Assembly: GCF_000282335.1 (NCBI RefSeq)
Contig: NZ_AKJM01000115.1
Span: 1-64,000 of the forward strand
Source of the DNA: Pseudomonas sp. GM48
GTDB taxonomy: Bacteria; Pseudomonadota; Gammaproteobacteria; Pseudomonadales; Pseudomonadaceae
DNA: 64,000 nt
Direction of reading: 5' to 3'
The notes under the pieces are model-generated. The model was not told the DNA's origin. It saw only the letters and a program-made list of their open reading frames with translations, and searched no databases. Positions 23,474 through 32,680 of this stretch are shown one piece after another (position 1 is the stretch's first letter; each line of letters begins with the position of its first letter). The position numbers and the translations under genes are program-made.

Positions 23474-25483
23474 ATGTCCCGACTCAATCCCCGGCAGCAA
23501 GAAGCCGTGAGCTACGTCGGCGGCCCTCTTTTGGTGCTCGCCGGTGCAGGCTCCGGCAAGACCAGCGTAATCACGCGCAAAATCGCGCATCTGATCCAGA
23601 ACTGCGGCATCCGCGCCCAGTACATCGTCGCCATGACCTTTACCAACAAGGCCGCCCGCGAGATGAAGGAACGGGTCGGCACCTTGCTGCGTGCTGGTGA
23701 AGGTCGCGGGCTGACGGTTTGCACTTTCCACAACCTGGGCCTGAACATCATCCGCAAGGAGCATGTGCGGCTGGGCTACAAACCGGGCTTCTCGATCTTC
23801 GACGAGACCGACGTCAAAGCCCTGATGACCGACATCATGCAGAAGGAATACTCGGGCGACGACGGCGTCGACGAGATCAAGAACATGATCGGCGCCTGGA
23901 AAAACGACCTGATCCTGCCGGCCCAGGCCCTGGAAAACGCGCGCAACCCCAAGGAACAGACCGCCGCCATCGTCTATACCCACTACCAGCGCACGCTCAA
24001 GGCGTTCAACGCAGTGGACTTCGACGACCTGATCCTGCTGCCGGTGAAGCTGTTCGAAGAGCACGCCGACATTCTGGAAAAGTGGCAGAACAAGGTGCGC
24101 TACCTGCTGGTCGACGAATACCAGGACACCAACGCCAGCCAGTATTTGCTGGTGAAAATGCTCATCGGCAAACGCAACCAGTTCACCGTGGTGGGCGACG
24201 ACGACCAGTCGATCTACGCCTGGCGCGGCGCCCGCCCGGAAAACCTGATGCTGCTCAAGGACGACTACCCGTCCTTGAAAGTGGTGATGCTGGAGCAGAA
24301 TTACCGCTCCACCAGCCGCATCCTGCGCTGCGCCAACGTGCTGATCTCGAACAACCCCCACGAATTCGAAAAGCAGCTGTGGAGTGAAATGGGTCACGGC
24401 GACGAGATCCGCGTGATCCGCTGCCGCAACGAGGACGCCGAGGCCGAGCGTGTGGCCATGGAAATCCTCAGCCTGCACTTGCGCACCGACCGGCCTTACA
24501 GCGATTTCGCGATCCTCTATCGCGGCAACTACCAGGCCAAGCTGATCGAGCTGAAATTGCAGCACCACCAGGTGCCGTATCGCCTGTCCGGCGGCAACAG
24601 CTTTTTCGGCCGTCAGGAAGTGAAAGACCTGATGGCCTACTTCCGCCTGATCGTGAACCCGGATGACGACAACGCCTTCCTGCGGGTGATCAACGTGCCG
24701 CGCCGCGAGATCGGCTCGACCACGCTGGAGAAATTGGGCAACTACGCCACCGAGCGCAAGATTTCGATGTACGCCGCCACCGACGAAATCGGCCTGGGCG
24801 AGCATCTGGACAGCCGCTTCACCGATCGCCTGTCGCGCTTCAAGCGCTTCATGGACCGGGTGCGCGAGCAGTGCGCCGGCGAAGACCCGATCTCCGCCCT
24901 GCGCAGCATGGTCATGGACATCGACTACGAGAACTGGCTGCGCACCAACAGCTCCAGCGACAAGGCCGCCGATTACCGCATGGGTAACGTCTGGTTCCTG
25001 ATCGAGGCGCTGAAGAACACCCTGGAAAAAGACGAAGAAGGCGAAATGACCGTCGAGGACGCCATCGGCAAACTCGTCCTGCGTGACATGCTGGAGCGCC
25101 AGCAGGAAGAAGAAGACGGCGCCGAAGGCGTGCAGATGATGACCTTGCATGCGTCCAAGGGCCTGGAATTCCCCTACGTGTTCATCATGGGCATGGAAGA
25201 GGAAATCCTCCCGCACCGTTCCAGCATCGAAGCCGACACCATCGAAGAAGAACGTCGCCTGGCCTACGTGGGCATCACCCGCGCGCGCCAGACCCTGGCC
25301 TTCACCTTCGCCGCCAAGCGCAAGCAATACGGCGAGATCATCGATTGCGCGCCGAGCCGCTTCCTCGATGAGTTGCCGCCGGACGATCTGGCCTGGGAAG
25401 GCAACGACGACACACCGACCGAAGTCAAAGCCGTGCGGGGCAACAACGCATTGGCGGATATACGCGCGATGTTAAAGCGCTAG
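23474..25483 (+). CDS. rep: ATP-dependent DNA helicase Rep
   Basis: 669 residues. Superfamily 1A helicase motifs are all visible: Q-motif LNPRQQEAV, Walker A AGAGSGKTSV, Ia AMTFTNKAAREMKERV, II LLVDEYQDTN, III VVGDDDQSIYAWRGA, IV LEQNYRS, V TLHASKGLEFPYVF and VI EERRLAYVGITRARQTL. Rep unwinds 3' to 5' and clears protein blocks ahead of the replisome. The 264 bp upstream form a divergent promoter region shared with proE. xpt follows 55 bp after the stop. Confidence 0.96.
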   Translation: MSRLNPRQQEAVSYVGGPLLVLAGAGSGKTSVITRKIAHLIQNCGIRAQYIVAMTFTNKAAREMKERVGTLLRAGEGRGLTVCTFHNLGLNIIRKEHVRLGYKPGFSIFDETDVKALMTDIMQKEYSGDDGVDEIKNMIGAWKNDLILPAQALENARNPKEQTAAIVYTHYQRTLKAFNAVDFDDLILLPVKLFEEHADILEKWQNKVRYLLVDEYQDTNASQYLLVKMLIGKRNQFTVVGDDDQSIYAWRGARPENLMLLKDDYPSLKVVMLEQNYRSTSRILRCANVLISNNPHEFEKQLWSEMGHGDEIRVIRCRNEDAEAERVAMEILSLHLRTDRPYSDFAILYRGNYQAKLIELKLQHHQVPYRLSGGNSFFGRQEVKDLMAYFRLIVNPDDDNAFLRVINVPRREIGSTTLEKLGNYATERKISMYAATDEIGLGEHLDSRFTDRLSRFKRFMDRVREQCAGEDPISALRSMVMDIDYENWLRTNSSSDKAADYRMGNVWFLIEALKNTLEKDEEGEMTVEDAIGKLVLRDMLERQQEEEDGAEGVQMMTLHASKGLEFPYVFIMGMEEEILPHRSSIEADTIEEERRLAYVGITRARQTLAFTFAAKRKQYGEIIDCAPSRFLDELPPDDLAWEGNDDTPTEVKAVRGNNALADIRAMLKR

Positions 25484-25538
25484 AATTGACCACTTTTATA
25501 TGACCTTCGGCGCACAGGCGCCAAAAGAGGACAGCTTC

Positions 25539-26111
25539 ATGGAAGCCCTGCACCAGAAAATTCGCGAACAAGGCATTGTGCTTTCCGACCAGGTCCTGAA
25601 AGTCGACGCCTTTCTGAACCACCAGATCGACCCGGCCCTGATGAAGCTGATCGGCGACGAATTCGCCACGCTGTTCAAGGATTCGGGCATCACCAAGATC
25701 GTCACCATCGAAGCCTCGGGCATCGCCCCGGCCATCATGACTGGCCTGAATCTCGGCGTACCGGTGATTTTCGCCCGCAAGCACCAGTCCCTGACCCTGA
25801 CCGAAAACCTGCTGTCGGCGACCGTGTACTCGTTCACCAAGCAGACCGAAAGCACCGTGGCCATCTCCCCGCGCCACCTGACCAGCAGCGACCGCGTGCT
25901 GATCATCGATGACTTTTTGGCCAACGGTAAGGCGTCCCAGGCGCTGATCTCGATCATCAAGCAGGCCGGCGCGACCGTGGCGGGCCTGGGCATCGTTATC
26001 GAGAAGTCGTTCCAGGGCGGCCGTGCGGAGCTGGATTCGCAAGGTTATCGCGTAGAGTCCCTGGCCCGCGTGAAGTCGCTGGCCGATGGTGTCGTGACCT
26101 TTATCGAGTAA
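25539..26111 (+). CDS. xpt: Xanthine phosphoribosyltransferase
   Basis: 190 residues from MEALHQKIREQGIVLSDQVL; the longer in-frame start at 25500 lacks conservation. Type I PRTase with the PRPP loop VLIIDDFLANGKASQALI and GIVIEKSFQGGR. It converts xanthine and PRPP to XMP in purine salvage. The Xpt N-terminus (LKVDAFLNHQIDP) separates it from hypoxanthine enzymes. In Bacillus xpt is under a purine riboswitch; no such structure is seen here. Confidence 0.95.
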   Translation: MEALHQKIREQGIVLSDQVLKVDAFLNHQIDPALMKLIGDEFATLFKDSGITKIVTIEASGIAPAIMTGLNLGVPVIFARKHQSLTLTENLLSATVYSFTKQTESTVAISPRHLTSSDRVLIIDDFLANGKASQALISIIKQAGATVAGLGIVIEKSFQGGRAELDSQGYRVESLARVKSLADGVVTFIE

Positions 26112-26132
26112 GCCGCCACACCACAATTCCCC

Positions 26133-26221
26133 CTGTGGGAGCGGGCTTGCTCGCGAAGGCGGTGTGTCAGTCGACTGGTTTTTGACTGATACACCGCCTT
26201 CGCGAGCAAGCCCGCTCCCAC
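26133..26221. repeat. REP pair, family 1
   Basis: CTGTGGGAGCGGGCTTGCTC and its inverted copy, ends about 45 bases apart. Between the convergent xpt and acetyl-CoA hydrolase genes. Confidence 0.9.
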
Positions 26222-26240
26222 ATTTGATTTATGTTGGCTG

Positions 26241-28163
26241 TTATTGCGCGGTGGCTTTCAGGCCGGCCAGCAGTAACCGCTGATACAAATCCTCCTTCAG
26301 CCCCTCCGGGCTGGCCAGCTGCATGCGCTCCAGATGCTCCGGGAACGCTGCTGCCTCCGGCGCATCCAGCGCCGCCTTGCCCAGTTCCAGCACCTCGCTC
26401 AGCTTGAACTTGCTCTTGAGCCAGTTCAGCGCTCGCAACACATCTCGCTCGACCTCGGTGAAATCACACCCCAGCGGATACTCTGGAAAAAGCCACGGAT
26501 GCCGCGCCTGAATGCCCTGCAAGCGCTGCGGAGTATTTTCGGCAAAGCGCGGATCGAGACGGAAGTCCTTGGGCAATTTGCCGACTTCCTGCGCCCGCTC
26601 GATCAGTCCCGGCTGAAAACGCGAGTCGCTGATATTGAGCAAGGCCTCGATCACTGCCGCATCGGTTTTACCGCGAAGATCGGCGATGCCGTACTCGGTG
26701 ACCACGATGTCCCGCAAGTGCCGGGGGATCGTGCAGTGGCCATATTCCCAGACGATGTTCGAGCTGACGTCGCCGCCAGACTCACGCCAGCTGCGCAGCA
26801 GCAACACCGAACGCGCACCCTGCAGCGCATGCCCCTGAACCACGAAGTTGTACTGCCCGCCTACGCCACTGAGCACACGTCCGTCTTCGAGCTGATCCGC
26901 CACCGCGGCACCGAGCAAGGTCACGGTGAACGCGGTGTTGATGAACCGTGCATCAAGACGCTGCAAACGCTTGAGCTCTTCCTGGCCATAGAGCTCGTTG
27001 ATGTAGCTGATGCGAGTCATGTTGAATTCGAGTCGCTTGCTTTGCGGCAACTCACGCAAGCGTTCGTAGTAGCTGCGTGGACCGAGGAAGAAACCGCCGT
27101 GCACCGAGATGCCATCGGTTTGCACCGCCTCGTCGAGGGTGCCGGCATTCGCCTGCTGTTGGGTCGCCACGTCCGGATAAACCTTGCGCCGAACGATTCC
27201 GGCATCGGCCAGCACCAGCAAGCCGTTGACGAACATTTCGCTACAGCCATACAGGCCTTTGGCGAACGGTTCGATGCCACCTTCGCGCTCGATCAGTTGC
27301 GCCCACTGACTGAGATTCACCTCGTCCAGCAACGCCTTGTAAGCGTCACTTTCGGCTTGTCGCGCCAGCAGCGCCGCCGTCAGCGCATCGCCGATGGAAC
27401 CGATGCCGATCTGCAAAGTGCCGCCGTCACGCACCAGGGTGCTGGCGTGCAGGCCGATGAAATGGTCCTGGCACCCCACCGGCATATTCGGCGTGGAAAA
27501 CAGTGTGGTGTTGTCCTTCTCATCGATCAGCAGGTCGAAAGTGTCGATGCCGAGTTCCGCATCGCCGGGCATGTAAGGCAGATCGTTGTGCACCTGGCCG
27601 ACCATCAGGATGGTTTCTCCGGCGGCACGGCGCTTGGCAATCATCGGCAGCAGATCGAGGGTGATGTCCGGGTTGCAGCTCAGGCTCAAGCGGTCGGGTT
27701 GCCCGGCATGGCTGGCGACTAACTGAGCGACCAGGTTCAACCCGGCGGCATTGATGTCCCGCGCCGCATGGCTGTAATTGCTGCTGACGTAATCCTGCTG
27801 CGCCGTCGCACTGTTGAGCAGGCTGCCGGGCTGCATGAAGAACTGCTGAATGTGGATATTGCCCGGCAGTTGGTCGCGATGCAGGTCGGCGAGGAAATCC
27901 AGCTCGGGATAATCGCCGAACACCCGTTCGATAAAGGGCTCGAGGAAACGCTTTTGCAAACCGTCGCCCAAGGGCGGGCGGCCAAGGCACAGCGCGGTGT
28001 AGATCGTCAGCCGCCGCTCTGGCAGTTGGGCGATACGTCGATACAACGCGTTGACGAAGTGGTTGGGTTTGCCCAACCCCAGAGGCAAGCCCATGTGGAT
28101 ATGCGCCGGCAACCGTGCCAAGACGTCATCGACCGCTTGCTCGATAGAACACAGCTGCACCAT
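26241..28163 (-). CDS. Acetyl-CoA hydrolase/transferase family protein
   Basis: 640 residues from MVQLCSIEQAVDDVLARLPA, chosen because GGGAGG lies about 6 bp upstream; another ATG five codons earlier lies before that site. The N-terminal half has HIHMGLPLGLGKPNHFVNAL and the C-terminal AcetylCoA_hyd_C domain has VLSGVGGQYNFVVQGHALQG and VVTEYGIADLRGKTDAAVIE, the signature of CoA transferases of the Cat1/Ach1 type. The family moves CoA between acetate, succinate, propionate or other acids; the substrate cannot be told. It is about 130 residues longer than the usual 500-residue Cat1 enzyme, which may reflect the interdomain region around residues 200-330. Confidence 0.85.
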   Translation of the reverse strand: MVQLCSIEQAVDDVLARLPAHIHMGLPLGLGKPNHFVNALYRRIAQLPERRLTIYTALCLGRPPLGDGLQKRFLEPFIERVFGDYPELDFLADLHRDQLPGNIHIQQFFMQPGSLLNSATAQQDYVSSNYSHAARDINAAGLNLVAQLVASHAGQPDRLSLSCNPDITLDLLPMIAKRRAAGETILMVGQVHNDLPYMPGDAELGIDTFDLLIDEKDNTTLFSTPNMPVGCQDHFIGLHASTLVRDGGTLQIGIGSIGDALTAALLARQAESDAYKALLDEVNLSQWAQLIEREGGIEPFAKGLYGCSEMFVNGLLVLADAGIVRRKVYPDVATQQQANAGTLDEAVQTDGISVHGGFFLGPRSYYERLRELPQSKRLEFNMTRISYINELYGQEELKRLQRLDARFINTAFTVTLLGAAVADQLEDGRVLSGVGGQYNFVVQGHALQGARSVLLLRSWRESGGDVSSNIVWEYGHCTIPRHLRDIVVTEYGIADLRGKTDAAVIEALLNISDSRFQPGLIERAQEVGKLPKDFRLDPRFAENTPQRLQGIQARHPWLFPEYPLGCDFTEVERDVLRALNWLKSKFKLSEVLELGKAALDAPEAAAFPEHLERMQLASPEGLKEDLYQRLLLAGLKATAQ

Positions 28164-28269
28164 CGCATCCTCCCTCATGTTCCATGAATTGGGGTTGGAC
28201 CGAGCTTGCCGGGTCTTGGCTGCAAAAAACAGCCTCAGACGCCAAATCATGCCAGCACCGAAGATCCTT

Positions 28270-28360
28270 TGTGGGAGCGGGCTTGCTCGCGAAGAGGCCG
28301 TGTCAGCCGACATCAATGTTGACTGACACACCGCTTTCGCGAGCAAGCCCGCTCCCACAA
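28270..28360. repeat. REP pair, family 1
   Basis: TGTGGGAGCGGGCTTGCTCG and inverted copy GAGCAAGCCCGCTCCCACAA. Upstream of the acetyl-CoA hydrolase gene and downstream of cycB. Confidence 0.9.
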
Positions 28361-28397
28361 GGGTTCTTCATTGTCTTCAGGACAAAACAGCAGGCAC

Positions 28398-28425
28398 AAA
28401 AAAGCCGCTCGTAAGCGGCTTTTCG
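28398..28425 (-). terminator. Terminator of cycB
   Basis: AAAAGCCGCT-CGTA-AGCGGCTTTT hairpin; read on the minus strand the T-run follows. It lies just beyond the cycB stop. Confidence 0.85.
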
Positions 28426-28438
28426 CTGAAGACGGGGC

Positions 28439-28873
28439 TTACTTCAGGCCGGACATCTTCTGGATGGCGCCTTTGAGCTCTGGATCGGAGCAATCGGCGC
28501 AGGTGCCTTTTGGCGGCATCGAGTTGAGGCCGGAGATAGCCTTGGCGAGCAGGCCGTCAACACCACCTTCTTTCTTGGCGCGCTCGCCCCAAGCGGCGGC
28601 ATCACCGATTTTCGGCGCGCCCAACAGGCCTGAGCCGTGGCAAGCGTTGCAATGTTTTGCAATCACTTCATCCGGAGTTTTTGCACCGCCACCGCCGCCA
28701 GCGGCAGTGGCCACTTCCATCCCTTTGCACTCTTTACCCTGAACACAAACCTGACCGACTGGCTCAAGGCGTTTGGCGATAACGTCGTTGGTCGCAGCTT
28801 GAGCGCTGACACTGACAGCCCATAGGGCCAATACGGTTGCTGGTGCAGCCAGCATTTTCATAATTAGGTTCAC
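28439..28873 (-). CDS. cycB: Cytochrome c5 family monoheme protein
   Basis: 144 residues from a GTG start with GAGGG about 8 bp upstream; an ATG four codons later would also give a good signal peptide (MKMLAAPATVLALWAVSVSA, cut near AQA-AT). The mature domain binds heme through CNACH, with an axial Met expected in LNSMPPKG, and has the extra cysteine pair CADC typical of c5. A Gly-rich linker (AAGGGGGAK) divides an N-terminal segment with two Cys (VCVQGKEC) from the heme domain. Periplasmic electron carrier. Neighbour of pauR, as I recall for P. aeruginosa cycB (PA5300). Confidence 0.88.
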   Translation of the reverse strand: MNLIMKMLAAPATVLALWAVSVSAQAATNDVIAKRLEPVGQVCVQGKECKGMEVATAAGGGGGAKTPDEVIAKHCNACHGSGLLGAPKIGDAAAWGERAKKEGGVDGLLAKAISGLNSMPPKGTCADCSDPELKGAIQKMSGLK

Positions 28874-29043
28874 GCGTTCACCCTCAATGGTGGCTAGTCA
28901 CGCCTACGGCCACGGTTCGCAGGCGGGCGCAAGTATAGCGGTAAGCCCGTCGCACTGAAACAACCCCAAAGTCACAAGGGTCTTAGGCTGCGGCGGAAAA
29001 ACGGCCCGGGTTCCTCTGCGATGCTGGCAGGACGCCTCTTTTC

Positions 29044-29592
29044 TTAGAAATTCGCCGGCGTGGCTGCGCTGATTAGTCGCGCTGGCGCATCGAACGGATT
29101 ACGGAAACGGTGTGGCTTGGTACTTTCAAAGTAGTAGCTATCACCGGCTTCGAGTACAAAAGTTTCGAGACCGACCACCAGTTCCAGTTTTCCTTCGACC
29201 AGGATGCCGGTTTCCTCGCCTTCATGGGTGAGCATCTCGTCACCGGTGTCGGCGCCTGGCGGATAGATTTCATTGAGGAATGCGATAGCCCGGCTCGGGT
29301 GGGCCCGGCCGACCAGTTTCATGGTCACGGCGCCATCGGAAATATCGATCAGCTCGTTGGCCTTGTAGACGATCTGAGTCGGTTTTTCCTGCAGGATTTC
29401 TTCGGAAAAGAACTCGACCATGGACATGGGAATCCCGCCCAACACCTTGCGCAGCGAACTGATCGAAGGGCTCACGCTGTTCTTCTCGATCATCGAAATC
29501 GTGCTGTTGGTGACCCCCGCCCGTTTGGCGAGCTCACGCTGGGAAAGGCCTTTGAGCCTACGGATGGATTGCAGCCGTTCACCGACGTCCAA
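29044..29592 (-). CDS. pauR: XRE-cupin transcriptional regulator PauR
   Basis: 182 residues. The N-terminal HTH (about 1-60: LSQRELAKRAGVTNSTISMI, EKNSVSPSISSLRKVL) is followed by a C-terminal cupin (about 105-180: LTHEGEETGILVEGKLELVV, then FESTKPHRFRN). PauR of P. aeruginosa represses polyamine (putrescine, cadaverine) catabolic genes and has this size, architecture and position between cycB and dadX. Likely targets in this window are the ALDH gene at 44974 and the FAD oxidase at 33806, by function; no operator was identified. Confidence 0.86.
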   Translation of the reverse strand: MDVGERLQSIRRLKGLSQRELAKRAGVTNSTISMIEKNSVSPSISSLRKVLGGIPMSMVEFFSEEILQEKPTQIVYKANELIDISDGAVTMKLVGRAHPSRAIAFLNEIYPPGADTGDEMLTHEGEETGILVEGKLELVVGLETFVLEAGDSYYFESTKPHRFRNPFDAPARLISAATPANF

Positions 29593-29720
29593 AGCTTGCG
29601 CCTCCAGGATTCAGGATTGTTGAAACAGTGAGCGTTATCATGGCGACAGCGTTCAGTATTTACAACACCTTGACCTGAATCCTGCTCAGCGAGGCGACTT
29701 CCGGTCTGGAGCCCTGCGCA

Positions 29721-30794
29721 CTAAGCCCCGGAATAGAGCAGTGGCACTCGGCGCAGGTTGCAGAAAATCTGGTAAGGAATCGTGCCAGCGGCAATGGCCA
29801 CGTCACTGGCAAGGATGTTTTTGCCCCACAACTCGACGGTCGAACCGAGACCGGCCTGCGGCACATCGGTCAGGTCGATACAGAGCATGTCCATCGACAC
29901 CCGGCCGAGCAACTGGCTACGCTGCCCGGCCACCAGCACGGGGGTGCCGGTCGGTGCCAAACGCGGGTAGCCGTCGGCATAACCCATCGCTACCACGCCA
30001 ATGCGCATCGGTTTAGGGGTGATGAATCTGGCGCCGTAACCGACGGGTTCGCCAGCCGGCAACTCGCGCACACTGATCACTTTCGATTCCAGGGTCATGA
30101 CCGGTTGCAGGCGCGATGCCACTTCGTTGGCCTCTTCGAAGGGCGTGGCGCCATAGAGCATGATGCCCGGACGCACCCAATCACTCGGAATCTGCGGCCA
30201 GCCGAGCACCGCCGGCGAGTTGCGCAAACTCACTTCGGCGGACAACCCCTTACGCGCCGCTTCAAACACCGCCACCTGTTCGGCGCTGGCCTGTTCGTGC
30301 AGTTCATCGGCGCGAGCAAAGTGGCTCATCAGCACCACTTTCGCGACCTTGCCACTCGCCAGCAGACGCCGATAAGCCGCTTGATAATCCGCCGGGTGCA
30401 GCCCCACGCGGTGCATACCCGAATCGAGCTTCAGCCACACAGTGATCGGCTTGCTCAATGCGGCTTTTTCGATGGCTTCGAGCTGCCACAGCGAATGCAC
30501 CACACACCAGAAATCATGCTCGACGATCAGAGACAACTCGTCGGCTTCGAAAAAGCCTTCCAGCAACAGCACCGGTGCATGAATACCCGCGGCCCGCAGC
30601 TCCAGCGCCTCTTCGATGCAGGCCACGGCAAACCCGTCCGCCTCGGCTTCCAGCGCTTGTGCGCATCGCACAGCGCCATGGCCGTAGGCATCAGCCTTGA
30701 TCACCGCGAGGGCTTTGGCCCCCGTGAGTTCACGGGCGATTCGGTAGTTGTGACGCAGGGCTTGAAGGTCGATCAGGGCACGGGCAGGACGCAT
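29721..30794 (-). CDS. dadX: Catabolic alanine racemase DadX
   Basis: 357 residues. The PLP lysine is K33 in ALAVIKADAYGHG; the opposing base tyrosine lies in PVGYGARF near residue 250; PLP-phosphate contacts follow in VAMGYADGYPR. It interconverts L- and D-alanine so that DadA can oxidise D-alanine to pyruvate. Lies in the order dadA-ridA-dadX on the minus strand, which marks it as the catabolic paralogue, not the biosynthetic Alr. Confidence 0.95.
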   Translation of the reverse strand: MRPARALIDLQALRHNYRIARELTGAKALAVIKADAYGHGAVRCAQALEAEADGFAVACIEEALELRAAGIHAPVLLLEGFFEADELSLIVEHDFWCVVHSLWQLEAIEKAALSKPITVWLKLDSGMHRVGLHPADYQAAYRRLLASGKVAKVVLMSHFARADELHEQASAEQVAVFEAARKGLSAEVSLRNSPAVLGWPQIPSDWVRPGIMLYGATPFEEANEVASRLQPVMTLESKVISVRELPAGEPVGYGARFITPKPMRIGVVAMGYADGYPRLAPTGTPVLVAGQRSQLLGRVSMDMLCIDLTDVPQAGLGSTVELWGKNILASDVAIAAGTIPYQIFCNLRRVPLLYSGA

Positions 30795-30893
30795 GGCGGC
30801 ACACTTCTGGTCGGGTTATCGGGAAGAAAAAACCGGCGCTGGCTGACGGCGTGAACCGCCAACAGCACCGGGAGAGGGATCTTTCTGACAGGA

Positions 30894-31247
30894 TTATGGC
30901 AGAGCGGCGACAACCGACAGCTCGACCAGGATTTCCGGCTCGCACAATTTCGATTCAACCGTGGCGCGGGCCGGGGCAACACCTTTTGGCAGCCACTTGT
31001 CCCACACCGCGTTCATGCCTTCGAAATGTGCGTCGATGTCTTTCAGGTAAATCGTCACCGACAGCAGATGGTGCTTGTCGGTGCCAGCCAGATCGAGCAA
31101 ACGCTCGATGTTGGCGAGGGTTTCACGGGTCTGCTGCTCAATCCCGGCGTTCATGTCATCGCCGACCTGTCCGGCCAGGTAAACCGTGCCGTTATGGGTG
31201 ACGATCTGACTCATGCGCTCATTGGTGAGCTGGCGCTGGACTGACAT
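30894..31247 (-). CDS. RidA/YjgF-family deaminase of the dad operon
   Basis: 117 residues from MSVQRQLTNERMSQIVTHNG. Family features: YLAGQVGDD, TRETLANIERLLDLAGTDKH and the Arg of GVAPARATVESKLCEPEILV, which binds the imine acid. RidA proteins hydrolyse reactive imines or enamines. Here it would clear 2-iminopropionate, the first product of DadA, which fits its place between dadA and dadX. Its 5' end overlaps dadA by 29 bp, indicating translational coupling. Confidence 0.9.
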   Translation of the reverse strand: MSVQRQLTNERMSQIVTHNGTVYLAGQVGDDMNAGIEQQTRETLANIERLLDLAGTDKHHLLSVTIYLKDIDAHFEGMNAVWDKWLPKGVAPARATVESKLCEPEILVELSVVAALP

Positions 31248-32523
31248 GCTTTGCAGGCTCCTGGGTTTTGTTGCCATAACGGGAAATATCGAGGCCTTCG
31301 GCGCTGATCTGCGGCTTTTTCTTCGCCATCAGGTCGGCCAGCAAGCGACCCGAACCACAAGCCATGGTCCAGCCGAGCGTACCGTGACCGGTGTTCAGGA
31401 ACAGGTTCTTGAACGGGGTGGCGCCAACAATCGGGGTGCCGTCCGGAGTGGTCGGACGCAGGCCGGTCCAGAAATCGGCCCGGGCCAGATCGCCGCCCTG
31501 AGGATAAAGATCGTTGACGATCATCTCCAGGGTTTCGCGGCGACGCGGGTTCAGCGACAGGTCAAAACCGGCAATCTCGGCCATGCCGCCGACGCGGATG
31601 CGGTTGTCGAAACGGGTGATCGCGACCTTGTAGGTTTCGTCGAGAATGGTCGAGGTCGGTGCCATCGCCGGGTTGGTGATCGGCACGGTCAGCGAGTAGC
31701 CCTTGAGCGGATAAACCGGTGCCTTGATGCCCAGCGGCTTGAGCAGTTGCGGCGAGTAGCTGCCGAGCGCCAGCACGTAGCGGTCGGCGGTTTCCAGCTT
31801 GCCGTCGATCCACACGCCGTTGATGCGGTCACCGGCGAAGTCGAGGCGCTGAATATCCTGACCGAAACGGAACTGCACACCGAGCTTCGCGGCCATTTCT
31901 GCGAGCTTGGTGGTGAACATCTGGCAGTCGCCAGTCTGGTCGTTCGGCAGGCGCAGGGCACCGGCGAGGATGTCGGTGACGCTGGCCAGTGCAGGTTCGA
32001 CGCGGGCGATGCCATCGCGGTCGAGCAGTTCGAACGGCACGCCGGATTCTTTCAGCACGGCGATGTCTTTCGCGGCGCCGTCCAGTTGAGCCTGGGTGCG
32101 GAACAGTTGGGTGGTACCGAGGCTGCGGCCTTCGTAGGCGATGCCGGTCTCCAGGCGCAGTTCGTCGAGGCAGTCACGGCTGTACTCGGACAGACGAACC
32201 ATGCGCTCCTTGTTCACCGCGTATCGGCTGGCGGTGCAGTTGCGCAGCATCTGTGCCATCCACAGGTACTGGTCGATGTCGGCAGTGGCCTTGATCGCCA
32301 AGGGTGCATGGCGCTGCAACAGCCACTTGATGGCTTTGAGCGGCACACCCGGCGCGGCCCACGGCGAGGCATAACCCGGCGAAACCTGCCCGGCGTTGGC
32401 GAAACTGGTCTCCATGGCAGCAGCTGGCTGCCGGTCGACAACCACTACTTCAAACCCGGCGCGGGCCAAGTAATAAGCACTGGTGGTACCGATAACGCCG
32501 CTACCCAAGACCATGACGCGCAT
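31219..32523 (-). CDS. dadA: D-amino acid dehydrogenase small subunit DadA
   Basis: 434 residues from MRVMVLGSGVIGTTSAYYLA, the FAD dinucleotide fold. Further family marks: DRQPAAAMETSFANAGQVSP, YASPWAAPGVPLKAIKWLLQ, and near the C-terminus FWTGLRPTTPDGTPIVG and TGHGTLGWTMACGSGRLLAD. Membrane-bound flavoenzyme that oxidises D-alanine and other D-amino acids to keto acids and passes electrons to the respiratory chain. Divergent from lrp, which activates it in other pseudomonads in response to L-alanine. Confidence 0.96.
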   Translation of the reverse strand: MRVMVLGSGVIGTTSAYYLARAGFEVVVVDRQPAAAMETSFANAGQVSPGYASPWAAPGVPLKAIKWLLQRHAPLAIKATADIDQYLWMAQMLRNCTASRYAVNKERMVRLSEYSRDCLDELRLETGIAYEGRSLGTTQLFRTQAQLDGAAKDIAVLKESGVPFELLDRDGIARVEPALASVTDILAGALRLPNDQTGDCQMFTTKLAEMAAKLGVQFRFGQDIQRLDFAGDRINGVWIDGKLETADRYVLALGSYSPQLLKPLGIKAPVYPLKGYSLTVPITNPAMAPTSTILDETYKVAITRFDNRIRVGGMAEIAGFDLSLNPRRRETLEMIVNDLYPQGGDLARADFWTGLRPTTPDGTPIVGATPFKNLFLNTGHGTLGWTMACGSGRLLADLMAKKKPQISAEGLDISRYGNKTQEPAKHVSPAPAHQ

Positions 32524-32613
32524 TTTCAAATCCCTCATCGCGGCTAACCGCTGACGTTTGTTATTCAAAGCTTCAGATGCGCGCAGTGTAAAAAAGATTT
32601 GCCAGTGCTTTTC

Positions 32614-32642
32614 ACTATATAAGCGCCTATATTTGGCGACAA
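32614..32642 (-). promoter_or_regulatory. Likely sigma-70 promoter of dadA
   Basis: On the minus strand -35 TTGTCG (32637-32642) and -10 TATAGT (32614-32619) are separated by 17 bp. The promoter lies in the AT-rich dadA-lrp intergenic region, where Lrp sites are expected. The dadA ATG is about 90 bp downstream. Confidence 0.5.
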
Positions 32643-32680
32643 TTCTCGGCAAAAACCCTTTTCACGGAGGCGCATCCCCT

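Noticed and set aside
23468..25327. A 619-codon open frame on the strand opposite rep
   Set aside because: It lies wholly within the highly conserved rep gene, has low-complexity composition caused by GC-rich codons and shows no domain. Antisense shadow.
26334..27722. A 462-codon frame opposite the acetyl-CoA hydrolase gene
   Set aside because: No motif, no ribosome-binding site, full overlap with a well-supported gene.
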